A stretch of DNA of 64,000 bases from Herbiconiux sp. L3-i23 (GTDB lineage Bacteria > Actinomycetota > Actinomycetes > Actinomycetales > Microbacteriaceae). This document shows positions 45,771 through 52,924 of this stretch, one piece after another. Positions within the stretch are counted from its first letter, which is position 1. Every line of letters starts with the position of its first letter. Location: contig NZ_AP025737.1 of assembly GCF_023734115.1 (NCBI RefSeq), forward strand, positions 62,001 through 126,000, written 5' to 3'. The position numbers were made by a program, and so were the translations under genes. The notes beneath the pieces are model-generated. The model was not told the DNA's origin. It worked only from the letters and a program-made list of their open reading frames with translations, and did no database searches.

Positions 45771-46484
45771 TCAGATCCGGTCGGGGCTCGGAGCGTGCAG
45801 CGAGTGGCGGACGACCACGTCGGCGTGACGGTCGAAGCGATATCCCGATCCGCGAACGGTGCGGACGATCGACTGGTAGTTGCCGAGCTTCGAGCGCAGG
45901 CGCCGGATGTGCACGTCGATGGTGCGCTCGTTGGGTGCGTCCTCGTCGCCCTGGGCCCAGAGGGCCTCGATCAGCTGGGGGCGGTCGATCGTGCGCCCCT
46001 CGCGCAGCACCAGGAACTGGAGCAGCTCGAACTCTTTGAAGGTCAGCGGGGCGGTATCGGCGCCGAGGGTGACGCGCTTGCGGGAGATGTCGATGGTGAC
46101 GCCGCCGGCGGCACTCGCCGTCCGCTCGTCCTCATCGGCGGCGTGGCGACGACCGGCCACAGCAGAGGGCTCCTGCAGTGCGCGGCGAACGACATCGACG
46201 TCGCGTCCACCGGCCCGGGTGGGGGCGAGTGCCACCGCGGCGTGGGTCTCGGAACCGGGCACGAGCTCCGCGGTGAGGGCGCGGAGCGCATTCACGAGCG
46301 TGGTCAGGTCGATTCCCGCGGCCGCAGCCTTGGCTTCGTCGACTCCAACGTACAGCGCGAATCCGCGCGCTTCGGTGCCGGCGGGGACGGCGTGCAGACG
46401 AGGGGCGGTCGGCGCGGCCGGTTCGGCGGGCGCTTCGACGCGGTGGAGGGGAGCGACGGGACGATCGAGCTGGACGAGAGACAT
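45771..46484 (-). CDS. OmpR/PhoB-type winged-helix regulator without a receiver domain
   Basis: This 237-residue protein carries a C-terminal Trans_reg_C domain: LTFKEFELLQFLVLREGRTI, RPQLIEALWAQ, NERTIDVHIRRLRSKLG, IVRTVRGSGYRF (about residues 135-225). The first ~125 residues are not a receiver. They contain an Ala/Pro-rich leader and a small alpha/beta module (GFALYVGVDEAKAAAAGIDL; ETHAAVALAP) with no phospho-acceptor Asp pocket, so activation must differ from two-component regulators. A Met/Cys-rich small ORF and several hairpins lie upstream. Confidence 0.88.
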   Translation of the reverse strand: MSLVQLDRPVAPLHRVEAPAEPAAPTAPRLHAVPAGTEARGFALYVGVDEAKAAAAGIDLTTLVNALRALTAELVPGSETHAAVALAPTRAGGRDVDVVRRALQEPSAVAGRRHAADEDERTASAAGGVTIDISRKRVTLGADTAPLTFKEFELLQFLVLREGRTIDRPQLIEALWAQGDEDAPNERTIDVHIRRLRSKLGNYQSIVRTVRGSGYRFDRHADVVVRHSLHAPSPDRI

Positions 46485-46668
46485 GGGAGAAGACCTCTGA
46501 TGATGATGTGGCGGTGCCGGATGCCGCCGGAGAAGGCGGCGATGCCGAGGAAGTACGACCTCGGCGCGCGGTTCCCGATGGGAACCGGAGTCCTCAGGCG
46601 CTCGAGAACCCGCGGACGCGGGCTCGATCAGAGCGGAGAACTCCTCGGAAAGCGGTCGGAAGGTTCGC

Positions 46669-46767
46669 TCAGCGGCACATTCGACACGACATCGCGCGGC
46701 CGGCCATCATCATGCCGGTCGTTCCCAGGGCCTCGAGGGAGGTCAGGGTGCGCGAATAGTGAGACAT
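46669..46767 (-). CDS. Putative 32-residue Met/Cys-rich leader peptide
   Basis: On the minus strand an ATG at 46767 opens a 32-codon ORF beginning MSHYSRTLTSLEALGTTG and ending in MMMAGRAMSCRMCR, then TGA. The promoter is directly visible: TTGACA, 18-bp spacer, CATGCT, then 7 bases to the ATG, so translation is probably leaderless. An in-frame ATG at 46779 is upstream of the predicted transcript start. After the stop come 185 bases with hairpins (around 46570-46590 and 46600-46625) before the winged-helix gene. This resembles a cis-acting leader peptide, with five Met, two Cys and four Arg codons in the last 14. Confidence 0.55.
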   Translation of the reverse strand: MSHYSRTLTSLEALGTTGMMMAGRAMSCRMCR

Positions 46768-46837
46768 GCGGTCGAGCATGGCCTACCCGAGCGAGAGTTG
46801 TCAACCGGTCCGGCGGGCGCGCCGCCGGAGCGGAGGG

Positions 46838-47473
46838 TCAGGAGACGGTGCCGTAGAGGCGATCGCCGGCGTCGCCGAGGCCCGGGATGATGTAGCCGTG
46901 GTCGTCGAGGCGCTCGTCCAGAGCACCGAGCACGATCGTCACCTGACGGTCCGCCGTCGCCTGCTCGATCATCGCGAGACCCTCCGGCGCGGCGAGGAGG
47001 CAGATGGCCGTGACGTCGACCGCACCCCGGTCGAACAGGTACTCGATCGCGGCGAGCAGCGACCCGCCGGTGGCCAGCATGGGGTCGAGCACGAAGCACT
47101 GCCGGTTCGAGAGATCCTCGGGGAGGCGCTCGGCGTAGACGCTCGGCTCGAGCGTCTCCTCGTTGCGGACCATGCCGAGGAATCCGACCTCGGCGCTCGG
47201 CAAGAGCTTCACCATGCCGTCGAGCATGCCGAGGCCGGCACGCAGGATGGGCACGACGAGGGGCTTCGGGTCGCCGATCGCGACACCGGTCGTCGTGGCG
47301 ACGGGGGTCTCGATCTCGACCTCCTCGACCCGCACCAGTCGGGTGGCCTCGTAGGCGAGCAGAGTGACGAGCTCCTCCGTCAGGGCGCGGAAGATCGACG
47401 ACGGGGTGGACTTGTCCCGGAGCACGGTCAGCTTGTGGGTGATCAGAGGATGGTCGGCCACGTGCACTCGCAT
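46838..47473 (-). CDS. upp: Uracil phosphoribosyltransferase
   Basis: This 211-residue enzyme salvages uracil with PRPP to UMP. It shows [19 protein letters not shown] at the N-terminus, [19 protein letters not shown], the PRPP loop [18 protein letters not shown], and the hallmark [17 protein letters not shown] at the C-terminus. Length and motifs are standard. It is divergent from tadA, as commonly seen in actinobacteria. Confidence 0.97.
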   Translation of the reverse strand: MRVHVADHPLITHKLTVLRDKSTPSSIFRALTEELVTLLAYEATRLVRVEEVEIETPVATTTGVAIGDPKPLVVPILRAGLGMLDGMVKLLPSAEVGFLGMVRNEETLEPSVYAERLPEDLSNRQCFVLDPMLATGGSLLAAIEYLFDRGAVDVTAICLLAAPEGLAMIEQATADRQVTIVLGALDERLDDHGYIIPGLGDAGDRLYGTVS

Positions 47474-47550
47474 AGGGTCAATCTAACCAGGGCCCCGGAG
47501 AACCGGGGTCCGCGGGGGCCGGCGAGAAGCGCAGGCCCGGAGAGGCGCGA

Positions 47551-48015
47551 GTGGAGCGAGCAGACGCCGAACGGTGGATGACTGCGGCTCTGGCCCAGGC
47601 CGAGGCCGCGCTGCGCTCCGACGACGTGCCCGTCGGTGCAGTGGTGGTCGATGCCGAGGGCGCCGTCGTCGGCGTCGGCCGGAACGAACGCGAGCTCACC
47701 GGAGATCCGACCGCGCATGCCGAGCTCGTCGCGCTTCGGAATGCGGCGGCGCAGCGCGGTGATTGGAACCTCGCCGACTGCACCCTCGTCGTCACTCTCG
47801 AGCCGTGCGCGATGTGCGCCGGCGCCGTGCTCGCCGCTCGCATGCCGCGGGTCGTCTACGGGGCGTGGGACGACAAGGCCGGTGCCGCGGGCTCCGTCTA
47901 CGACCTGCTTCGCGACCGACGGCTGCCGCACCGCGTCGACGTGCTCACCGGGATCATGGCCGACGAGTCGGCGGCTCTGCTCGCTCGGTTCTTCGAGCAG
48001 CGTCGCGACGGATGA
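47551..48015 (+). CDS. tadA: tRNA adenosine(34) deaminase TadA
   Basis: This 154-residue zinc deaminase converts A34 to inosine in tRNA-Arg(ACG), a tRNA encoded at 41369-41441. The zinc site is HAE (His56, Glu58) in PTAHAELVALR and PCAMC (Cys86, Cys89) in LEPCAMCAGAVLAARM. The GAWDDKAGAAGSVYDLL segment fits TadA over CMP/cytosine deaminases. It starts at a GTG. Confidence 0.95.
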   Translation: MERADAERWMTAALAQAEAALRSDDVPVGAVVVDAEGAVVGVGRNERELTGDPTAHAELVALRNAAAQRGDWNLADCTLVVTLEPCAMCAGAVLAARMPRVVYGAWDDKAGAAGSVYDLLRDRRLPHRVDVLTGIMADESAALLARFFEQRRDG

Positions 48016-48034
48016 GCCGTCGCGACGGGCCGCG

Positions 48035-48328
48035 TCAGTCGAGCGCGCGGATGACGATCGTCTCGGTGGGTGTCGCGGCGTCGGCGGCGATGTCCGGCTC
48101 GACGAAGACCGCCTGAACGCGAGGGTCGGCCTGGCGGACGGCGTGCTCGACCTCGCTGATCGCGAAGACGATCTCGGCGAGGCGCAGCGCGGGGGAGAGC
48201 CCGACCCGCGCGACCACGACGAGACCGCCGTCGGGGCGCTCGAGCGCGTGCAGTGCAGACACCCCCTTGATCGGTCCGACGGCGTGGATCGCCGTGTCGA
48301 TTGCCGTGAGGTCGGGTGTCGTCGCCAT
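48035..48328 (-). CDS. Stand-alone cation-efflux-type dimerisation domain protein
   Basis: This 97-residue cytosolic protein reads like the C-terminal dimerisation (ZT_dimer) domain of CDF metal transporters with no membrane part: AVGPIKGVSALHALERPDGG, a beta strand VVVARVGLSPALRLAEI, the helix ISEVEHAVRQADPRV and the final strand VQAVFVEPD. The fold match is by pattern only. It could sense or bind a divalent metal, or modulate a transporter by heterodimerising. It is convergent with tadA and divergent from proC. Confidence 0.6.
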   Translation of the reverse strand: MATTPDLTAIDTAIHAVGPIKGVSALHALERPDGGLVVVARVGLSPALRLAEIVFAISEVEHAVRQADPRVQAVFVEPDIAADAATPTETIVIRALD

Positions 48329-48376
48329 TGCGTCCGCCTTCGAATCCGAGGGTTGCCCCAATCCTAGGATGGGCGC

Positions 48377-49237
48377 GTGCAGGATCAGCGACCCGACTCC
48401 CTTCCCCGCATCGCCCTCCTCGGCGCCGGCTCGATGGGGCGCGCGATCCTCGCCGGCCTGCTGGCTCCCGGCGTGACGGCGGACAGCATCGCGGTCACCA
48501 CGCGCAGCGCCAGGTCGGCGGCCGAGCTGCCCTCGCGCGGTGGCCTCTCCGTCGCGTCGGTAGATCACGCGCCCGACGCGAACCGGATCGCCGCGAGTGA
48601 GGCCGATGTCGTGATCCTCGCGGTGAAGCCGGCCGGTGTGCTGGCGCTCGCCGCGGACATCGCGTCCGCCGTGCGGGAGGGGGCCATCGTGGTCAGCGTC
48701 GCGGCAGGGGTTCCCACCGCCGCGCTCGAGGAGGTGCTTCCCGGCACCGCGGTGGTGCGGGCGATGCCGAACACTCCCGCCACCGTCGGCCTCGGGGTCA
48801 CCGGCCTCAGCGCCGGCGCCGCAGCCGACGCGAAGGCGCTCGATCTCGTCGCCCGCGTCTTCGCGACGGTCGGAACCGTGCATCGCGTGCCAGAGGCGCA
48901 GCTCGACGCTCTGACGGCGATCTCGGGCTCGGGTCCTGCCTACGTGTTCTATCTCGTCGAGAAGCTCGCCGCGGCCGGATCGACGCTCGGCCTCGACCCC
49001 GAGCTGTCGACGGCGCTCGCCGCCGAGACCTTCCGAGGCGCTGCGGAGCTGCTCGTGCAGAGCGGTGAGGCGCCCGAGGTTCTGCGCGCGAAGGTCACGA
49101 GCCCGAACGGGACGACCGAGAAGGCGATCGCCGTGTTCGACGCGAACGACGTCCCTCAGATCCTCGAGGCCGCCGCGGAGGCGGCACGTCGCCGCTCAGC
49201 GGAACTCGCCGCCCAGTACGGCACCCGACCCCGCTGA
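48377..49237 (+). CDS. proC: Pyrroline-5-carboxylate reductase
   Basis: This 286-residue enzyme makes proline from P5C with NADPH. It shows the Rossmann start IALLGAGSMGRAILAGLL, the conserved VVRAMPNTPATVGLGVTGL, DALTAISGSGPAYVF, and the C-terminal LRAKVTSPNGTTEKAIAVF. It is the biosynthetic counterpart of PutA at 12432. The GTG start lacks a ribosome site; TAGGAT (48365-48370) lies 6 bases upstream, a leaderless layout. Confidence 0.97.
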   Translation: MQDQRPDSLPRIALLGAGSMGRAILAGLLAPGVTADSIAVTTRSARSAAELPSRGGLSVASVDHAPDANRIAASEADVVILAVKPAGVLALAADIASAVREGAIVVSVAAGVPTAALEEVLPGTAVVRAMPNTPATVGLGVTGLSAGAAADAKALDLVARVFATVGTVHRVPEAQLDALTAISGSGPAYVFYLVEKLAAAGSTLGLDPELSTALAAETFRGAAELLVQSGEAPEVLRAKVTSPNGTTEKAIAVFDANDVPQILEAAAEAARRRSAELAAQYGTRPR

Positions 49238-49265
49238 CCCCCTGCCACCGGACCCCCGCGAGCGC

Positions 49266-49319
49266 GGTGTGTTGCTCCGAGCGCGGGTGTTCAAACAGGC
49301 GCGCTCGCACCAACACACC
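49266..49319. repeat. Long imperfect hairpin after proC
   Basis: 49266-49285 (GGTGTGTTGCTCCGAGCGCG) pairs with 49300-49319 at 18 of 20 positions around a 14-base loop. It occupies the convergent gap between proC and trkA, so it may act as a terminator for both directions. The arms' symmetry and mismatches also resemble a degenerate inverted-repeat element. Confidence 0.65.
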
Positions 49320-49391
49320 TCCCTCGCGCTGAAGCGCGCGATGGGCCCAGCTCGCCGGGGTGGCAAGGGTCCGAGGTAGTGGTGCGCGGGG

Positions 49392-50060
49392 TCAGACGAG
49401 GGAGGCGAAGCGCTCGATGTCGGCGTTGGTGCCCGAGACGATGATCAGGTCGTGGTTCGACACGACCGTGTCGGCGGTCGCGTAGGTGAAGGGTTTGCCC
49501 GGCGACTTCACGCCGACGACCGTGATGCGGAACTTGCGGCGCACATCCGACTGGGTAAGCGAGAGCCCTCGGATGGGCTTGGGCGGGTACATCTTCACCA
49601 GCGCGAAGTCGTCGTCGAACTGGATGTAGTCGAGCATCCGCCCCGAGACGAGGTGCGCGACGCGTTCGCCGGCCTCGGCTTCGGGGTAGATGACGTGGTT
49701 CGCGCCGATGCGCTCGAGGATCTTGCCGTGCGACTGCGAGATCGCCTTGGCCCAGATCTGCGGGATCTTCAGATCGACGAGGTTCGCGGTAATGAGGACG
49801 CTCGCCTCGATCGACGACCCGACGGCCACGACGGCGATCGAGAACTCCTCGGCGCCGAGCTGGCGGAGCGCGTCGATGCTGCGGGCGTCGGCTTGCACGG
49901 CGTGCGTGATGCGCTCGGACCACTTCTGGACGAGTCCGGCGTTCTCGTCGATCGCGAGGACCTCGCGGTCGAGTCGGTCGAGCTGACCGGCGGTGGCGGC
50001 GCCGAAGCGGCCGAGACCGATGACGAGCACCGGCGCGTTGTGCGGAATCCGGTCAACCAA
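49392..50060 (-). CDS. trkA: TrkA/KtrA-type potassium-uptake regulatory subunit
   Basis: This 222-residue cytoplasmic protein gates the membrane subunit encoded upstream. It has an RCK_N Rossmann domain (NAPVLVIGLGRFGAATAGQL; VLAIDENAGLVQKWSERI; THAVQADARSIDALRQLGAE) and an RCK_C domain (FALVKMYPPKPIRGLSLTQS onward). Start choice: TTG at 50060 has AGGAGAGG 7 bases upstream and gives the usual family N-terminus; a GTG at 50081 is in frame but lies before that ribosome site. It overlaps the trkH stop by 8 nt. Confidence 0.93.
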   Translation of the reverse strand: MVDRIPHNAPVLVIGLGRFGAATAGQLDRLDREVLAIDENAGLVQKWSERITHAVQADARSIDALRQLGAEEFSIAVVAVGSSIEASVLITANLVDLKIPQIWAKAISQSHGKILERIGANHVIYPEAEAGERVAHLVSGRMLDYIQFDDDFALVKMYPPKPIRGLSLTQSDVRRKFRITVVGVKSPGKPFTYATADTVVSNHDLIIVSGTNADIERFASLV

Positions 50061-51477
50061 CGATCGGCCTCTCCTCGGCACGGTTGAACAGCTGTCGTCG
50101 CTGGCTCGCTGCGAGTGCCGCGGCGAGTGTCACTGTACCAATGCGGCCCATGAACATCGTCGCGGAGAGGACGTACTTGCCGGGGTCCTCGAGGGTCGCC
50201 GTGAAGCCGCTCGACAGGCCGGAGGTGCCGAAGGCGGAGATGACGTCGAAGAGGACGGCGTCGAGGTTGGCTTCCTTCTGCAGCTGCAGCAGCACGATGC
50301 AGGACAGCGCGACGGTGGTGGCGCCCCACAGCACGACGCTGACCGCGAGGCGGAGCACGTCGCCCGGGATCTTGCGCTCGAACGCCTCCATCGATGCGCT
50401 GCCACGCGCTTCGGCGAACGCGGCGATGAACAGGATCGCGATGGTCGTCACTTTGATACCACCGGCGGTCGACGCGGATCCGCCGCCGATGAACATCAGC
50501 ATGTCGGTGACGAGCATGCTCGAGTGGTTGAGGTCGCCGGTGTCGAATGTCGAGAAGCCGCCGGACCGCGTCATCACCGACAGGAACAGCGATTGGAAGG
50601 CGAGGTGGCCGACACCGTCGCCGCCGAACGACTTCTCGTTGCCTGCCTCGAGGGCCATGTAGGTGACGGCGCCGAGCAGGAAGAGGATGCCGGTCGTCAG
50701 CAGGGTGAGCTTGACGTGCAGCGACCAGCGACGAGGCCGTTTGAAGTTCTTGCTGAGCGCGTAGATGACGGGGAAGCCGAGCCCGCCGAGGACGACGCCG
50801 ATCATCAGCACGGTGAGGAAGTAGAAGTCGGTCGCGTAGGGGGCGAGGCCGGTGTCGGTGAACACGAAGCCGGTGTTGGTGAACGCCATCGCGGAGAAGT
50901 AGAGCGCGTCGACGACCGCGGTGCCGACGGGCAGCCCATCGAGGAGCAGGCGCGGGAAGAGCAGGATGGCGAGCGCCGCCTCGATGACGAGCATGCTGAC
51001 GGCGACGGTCGCGAGCAGGCCGCCGACCTCGCCGAGCCGCGACGCGGGGCTGTCGCCCTGGCCGCCGCGCTGCAGCGCCATCGGGTTCACGTCGCCGGCG
51101 GCGAGCAGCTTCTGCCGGAGTCCCAGCCGGCGGGAGACGATGAGTCCCATCACGGACGCGAGTGTCAGCACACCGACCGCGCCGAGCTGGGTCGCGATGA
51201 CGATGACCACCTGACCGAGCGGCGACCAGTGCGTCGCCGTGTCCACGGTGGTGAGGCCGGTGACGCAGATCGCGGAGGTCGCCGTGAAGAGCGCGTCCGC
51301 GAGATCGGTGCGCCGTCCACTGGCCGACATGATCGGCAGCGACAGGAGCGTCGTGAACAGCAGGATCAGTCCGACGAAGATCACGATGGCGAAGCGCGCG
51401 GGCGTGCGCGAGGCCAGGTAGGTGAAGCCGTCGCGGAGGCGGACGCCGATGGGGCGTCTGTCGATCGTCTGCACCAT
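50053..51477 (-). CDS. trkH: TrkH/KtrB-family potassium transporter
   Basis: This 474-residue integral membrane protein has about ten hydrophobic segments including four pore loops. The selectivity-filter-type sequences are TSAICVTGLTTVDTAT, TNTGFVFTDTGLAPY, MTRSGGFSTFDTGDL and SAFGTSGLSSGFTATL. It imports K+ (possibly with Na+) and works with the adjacent TrkA protein, whose start overlaps its stop. The pore glycine of each loop is conserved. Confidence 0.95.
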   Translation of the reverse strand: MVQTIDRRPIGVRLRDGFTYLASRTPARFAIVIFVGLILLFTTLLSLPIMSASGRRTDLADALFTATSAICVTGLTTVDTATHWSPLGQVVIVIATQLGAVGVLTLASVMGLIVSRRLGLRQKLLAAGDVNPMALQRGGQGDSPASRLGEVGGLLATVAVSMLVIEAALAILLFPRLLLDGLPVGTAVVDALYFSAMAFTNTGFVFTDTGLAPYATDFYFLTVLMIGVVLGGLGFPVIYALSKNFKRPRRWSLHVKLTLLTTGILFLLGAVTYMALEAGNEKSFGGDGVGHLAFQSLFLSVMTRSGGFSTFDTGDLNHSSMLVTDMLMFIGGGSASTAGGIKVTTIAILFIAAFAEARGSASMEAFERKIPGDVLRLAVSVVLWGATTVALSCIVLLQLQKEANLDAVLFDVISAFGTSGLSSGFTATLEDPGKYVLSATMFMGRIGTVTLAAALAASQRRQLFNRAEERPIVG

Positions 51478-51562
51478 GCGGACCTCCTCGGTCAGTCATG
51501 CTAGGCGGGTCCGCACGAATCCGGGGATGCGCCGGGAATCGTCCGAGCCCTACCCTTGCACC

Positions 51563-52000
51563 ATGGCGGACATCTTCGACGTCATTGCCGACGTGACGAG
51601 GCGCGAACTGCTGCGCATTCTGTTGGAGCGATACGTGGAGGGCGCCGATGCCCCTCACGGCGGAGAGATGAGCGTCGGCGAGCTCGTCACTTCGATGGGG
51701 CTCAGCCAACCGACCGTGTCGAAGCACCTCAAGGTGCTGCGCGACAGCTCGCTGGTCACCGTGCGCGACCAGGGTCAGCACCGGTTCTACCGGCTCGACT
51801 ACGCGCCGCTGGAGACGGTCGAGGATTGGTTGCTGCCGTTCCTCAGCGCCGACTTCGACCCGACGGAGGACGGCCACGCCGACGGTGTCATGTTGAACGC
51901 GCGCCTGCGCCGGGTCGCGACGCGCATCGGCGCATTCGCGGGCACCGCCGGGCACCGGGTCTCGTCGGTCACCGCTCGATTGCGTCGCGACGGCGCCTGA
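51563..52000 (+). CDS. ArsR-family winged-helix regulator
   Basis: This 145-residue protein has an ArsR-type HTH: IFDVIADVTRRELLRILLER, then SVGELVTSMGLSQPTVSKHL and the wing VTVRDQGQHRFYRLDYAPLE. The metal-binding ELCVCDL motif of SmtB/ArsR is absent, so it probably responds to something other than a thiophilic metal. A ~45-residue basic tail extends beyond the domain. TACCCT lies 6 bases before the ATG (leaderless). It diverges from trkH across about 85 bp. Confidence 0.9.
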   Translation: MADIFDVIADVTRRELLRILLERYVEGADAPHGGEMSVGELVTSMGLSQPTVSKHLKVLRDSSLVTVRDQGQHRFYRLDYAPLETVEDWLLPFLSADFDPTEDGHADGVMLNARLRRVATRIGAFAGTAGHRVSSVTARLRRDGA

Positions 52001-52142
52001 TCGCGCTGCACAGGCTTCTTTACAGTTGTCACATCTGCACCTAGAGTTTTCATGCTGCACAGGAGTTGCGGTGTCTCACGGCGCGCCACGCGTCGGACTG
52101 CTGACGGAACGGTAGTGAATGCACAAGGGAGGGGATGCCGCG

Positions 52143-52331
52143 ATGTCTTTCGCCGATGCTCGCTTCCTCACCGTCGCCGAGGTGGCGGACATGATGCGCG
52201 TCTCGCGCATGACCGTCTACCGCCTCGTGCACTCGGGCGAGCTGCCCGCCATCCGCTTCGGCCGGTCGTTCCGTGTGCCCGAGTCGGCGGTGCAGGCCGC
52301 GATCGAGAATCACGTCGCGGACACTGCCTGA
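52143..52331 (+). CDS. Excisionase-type (MerR-like) small HTH protein
   Basis: The product is only 62 residues and is a single MerR-like winged helix: ARFLTVAEVADMMRVSRMTV, YRLVHSGELPAIRFGRSFRV, PESAVQAAIE. GGGAGGGG lies 8 bases before the chosen ATG. Despite the excisionase-like annotation such proteins receive, no integrase is nearby. In mycobacteria the gene pair small HTH-bS22 occurs next to proC (recalled Rv0500-Rv0500A-Rv0500B), so this is probably a housekeeping regulator. bS22 follows 108 bp downstream. Confidence 0.88.
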   Translation: MSFADARFLTVAEVADMMRVSRMTVYRLVHSGELPAIRFGRSFRVPESAVQAAIENHVADTA

Positions 52332-52356
52332 CAACTCCGCCTGAAAGGCGGTTGTC
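52330..52356 (+). terminator. Hairpin overlapping the end of the small HTH gene
   Basis: GACAAC-CT-CCGCCT gaa AGGCGG TTGTC: an 11-bp stem with a small bulge and a GAA loop starting at the HTH stop codon. It separates the HTH gene from the bS22 promoter; TAGACT at 52365-52370 is a plausible -10 box for bS22. Confidence 0.65.
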
Positions 52357-52439
52357 CACCTGCGGTAGACTGCGGGGGCACGTTTTCCGAGGTCTGTACT
52401 GACCCGGTCGTCCGTACAGATCCGTTAGAAGGAAAATCC

Positions 52440-52538
52440 ATGGGTTCAGTCATCAAGAAGCGCCGCAAGCGCATGGCGAAGAAGAAGCACCGCAAGCTGC
52501 TGCGCAAGACGCGTCACCAGCGTCGCAACAAGAAGTAG
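52440..52538 (+). CDS. Ribosomal protein bS22 (small basic actinobacterial 30S protein)
   Basis: A 32-residue ORF beginning MGSVIKKRRKRMAKKKHRKL, with 22 of 32 residues Lys or Arg. It matches the very short AURKAIP1/COX24-type protein known as bS22 in mycobacterial ribosomes (recalled Rv0500B). AAGGA lies 6 bases upstream and an excellent terminator follows 17 bases after the stop, giving a self-contained transcript. Confidence 0.93.
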   Translation: MGSVIKKRRKRMAKKKHRKLLRKTRHQRRNKK

Positions 52539-52555
52539 ATCGCTTCCGATCGAAC

Positions 52556-52589
52556 GACGAGAGCCGGGCATTCGTGCCCGGCTTTCGTC
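52556..52589 (+). terminator. Intrinsic terminator after bS22 (UUCG tetraloop)
   Basis: GACGAGAGCCGGGCA ttcg TGCCCGGCTTTCGTC: a 15-bp stem with one G-T pair and a TTCG loop, beginning 17 bases after the bS22 stop. Confidence 0.92.
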
Positions 52590-52615
52590 ATGTCGGGGAC
52601 GTTTAGGCTGAACGG

Positions 52616-52885
52616 GTGAGCGCCACTTCCCTGTCGTTGTACGGCAAGCCCGGATGTCACCTGTGCGAGGTCGCGAAGGAGATCGTCGACACGGTGGTCG
52701 CGGAGTTCCCGGAAGGCGCGGTCGACCTCGAGGAGATCGACATCCTGCAGGACCCGGAGCTGGTCGAGAAGTACGGCGAACGCATCCCCGTCCTCTTGAT
52801 CGACGCCGAATTGCACGCGTTCTGGCGCGTCGACTCGGGCCGCCTGCGCAGGGCACTCGACGCCGCCGTCACCGTCCCGAACTGA
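52616..52885 (+). CDS. Glutaredoxin-like thiol protein
   Basis: This 89-residue thioredoxin-fold protein has a CXXC motif near the N-terminus (YGKPGCHLCEVAKE, Cys14 and Cys17) and a cis-Pro loop RIPVLLIDAE. It matches the DUF836/glutaredoxin-2-like small redoxins of actinobacteria, which probably use mycothiol or thioredoxin systems. The start is a GTG; TAGGCT (52604-52609) lies 6 bases upstream, so it is probably leaderless. The strong terminator just before it isolates it from bS22. Confidence 0.92.
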   Translation: MSATSLSLYGKPGCHLCEVAKEIVDTVVAEFPEGAVDLEEIDILQDPELVEKYGERIPVLLIDAELHAFWRVDSGRLRRALDAAVTVPN

Positions 52886-52890
52886 CCCCC

Positions 52891-52916
52891 CACCCCCGCG
52901 ACAGCTCGCGGGGGTG
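52891..52916. terminator. Bidirectional hairpin between the redoxin gene and aspS
   Basis: CACCCCCGCG and CGCGGGGGTG form a perfect 10-bp stem with a 6-base loop in the short gap between convergent genes. Confidence 0.8.
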
Positions 52917-52924
52917 AAGGTGGG

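Noticed and set aside
46508-46759. 83-codon plus-strand frame in the upstream region of the winged-helix gene
   Set aside because: There is no promoter or ribosome site, and it overlaps the better supported minus-strand leader ORF.
49769-52060. Open frame of about 760 codons on the minus strand across trkA, trkH and the ArsR gene
   Set aside because: Its product is Arg/Pro/Ala-rich with no domain, while the overlapping trkA and trkH frames give complete known proteins.
52143-52331. Excisionase of a mobile element
   Set aside because: No integrase, relaxase or attachment sites are nearby, and the gene pairs with bS22 in a conserved housekeeping context.
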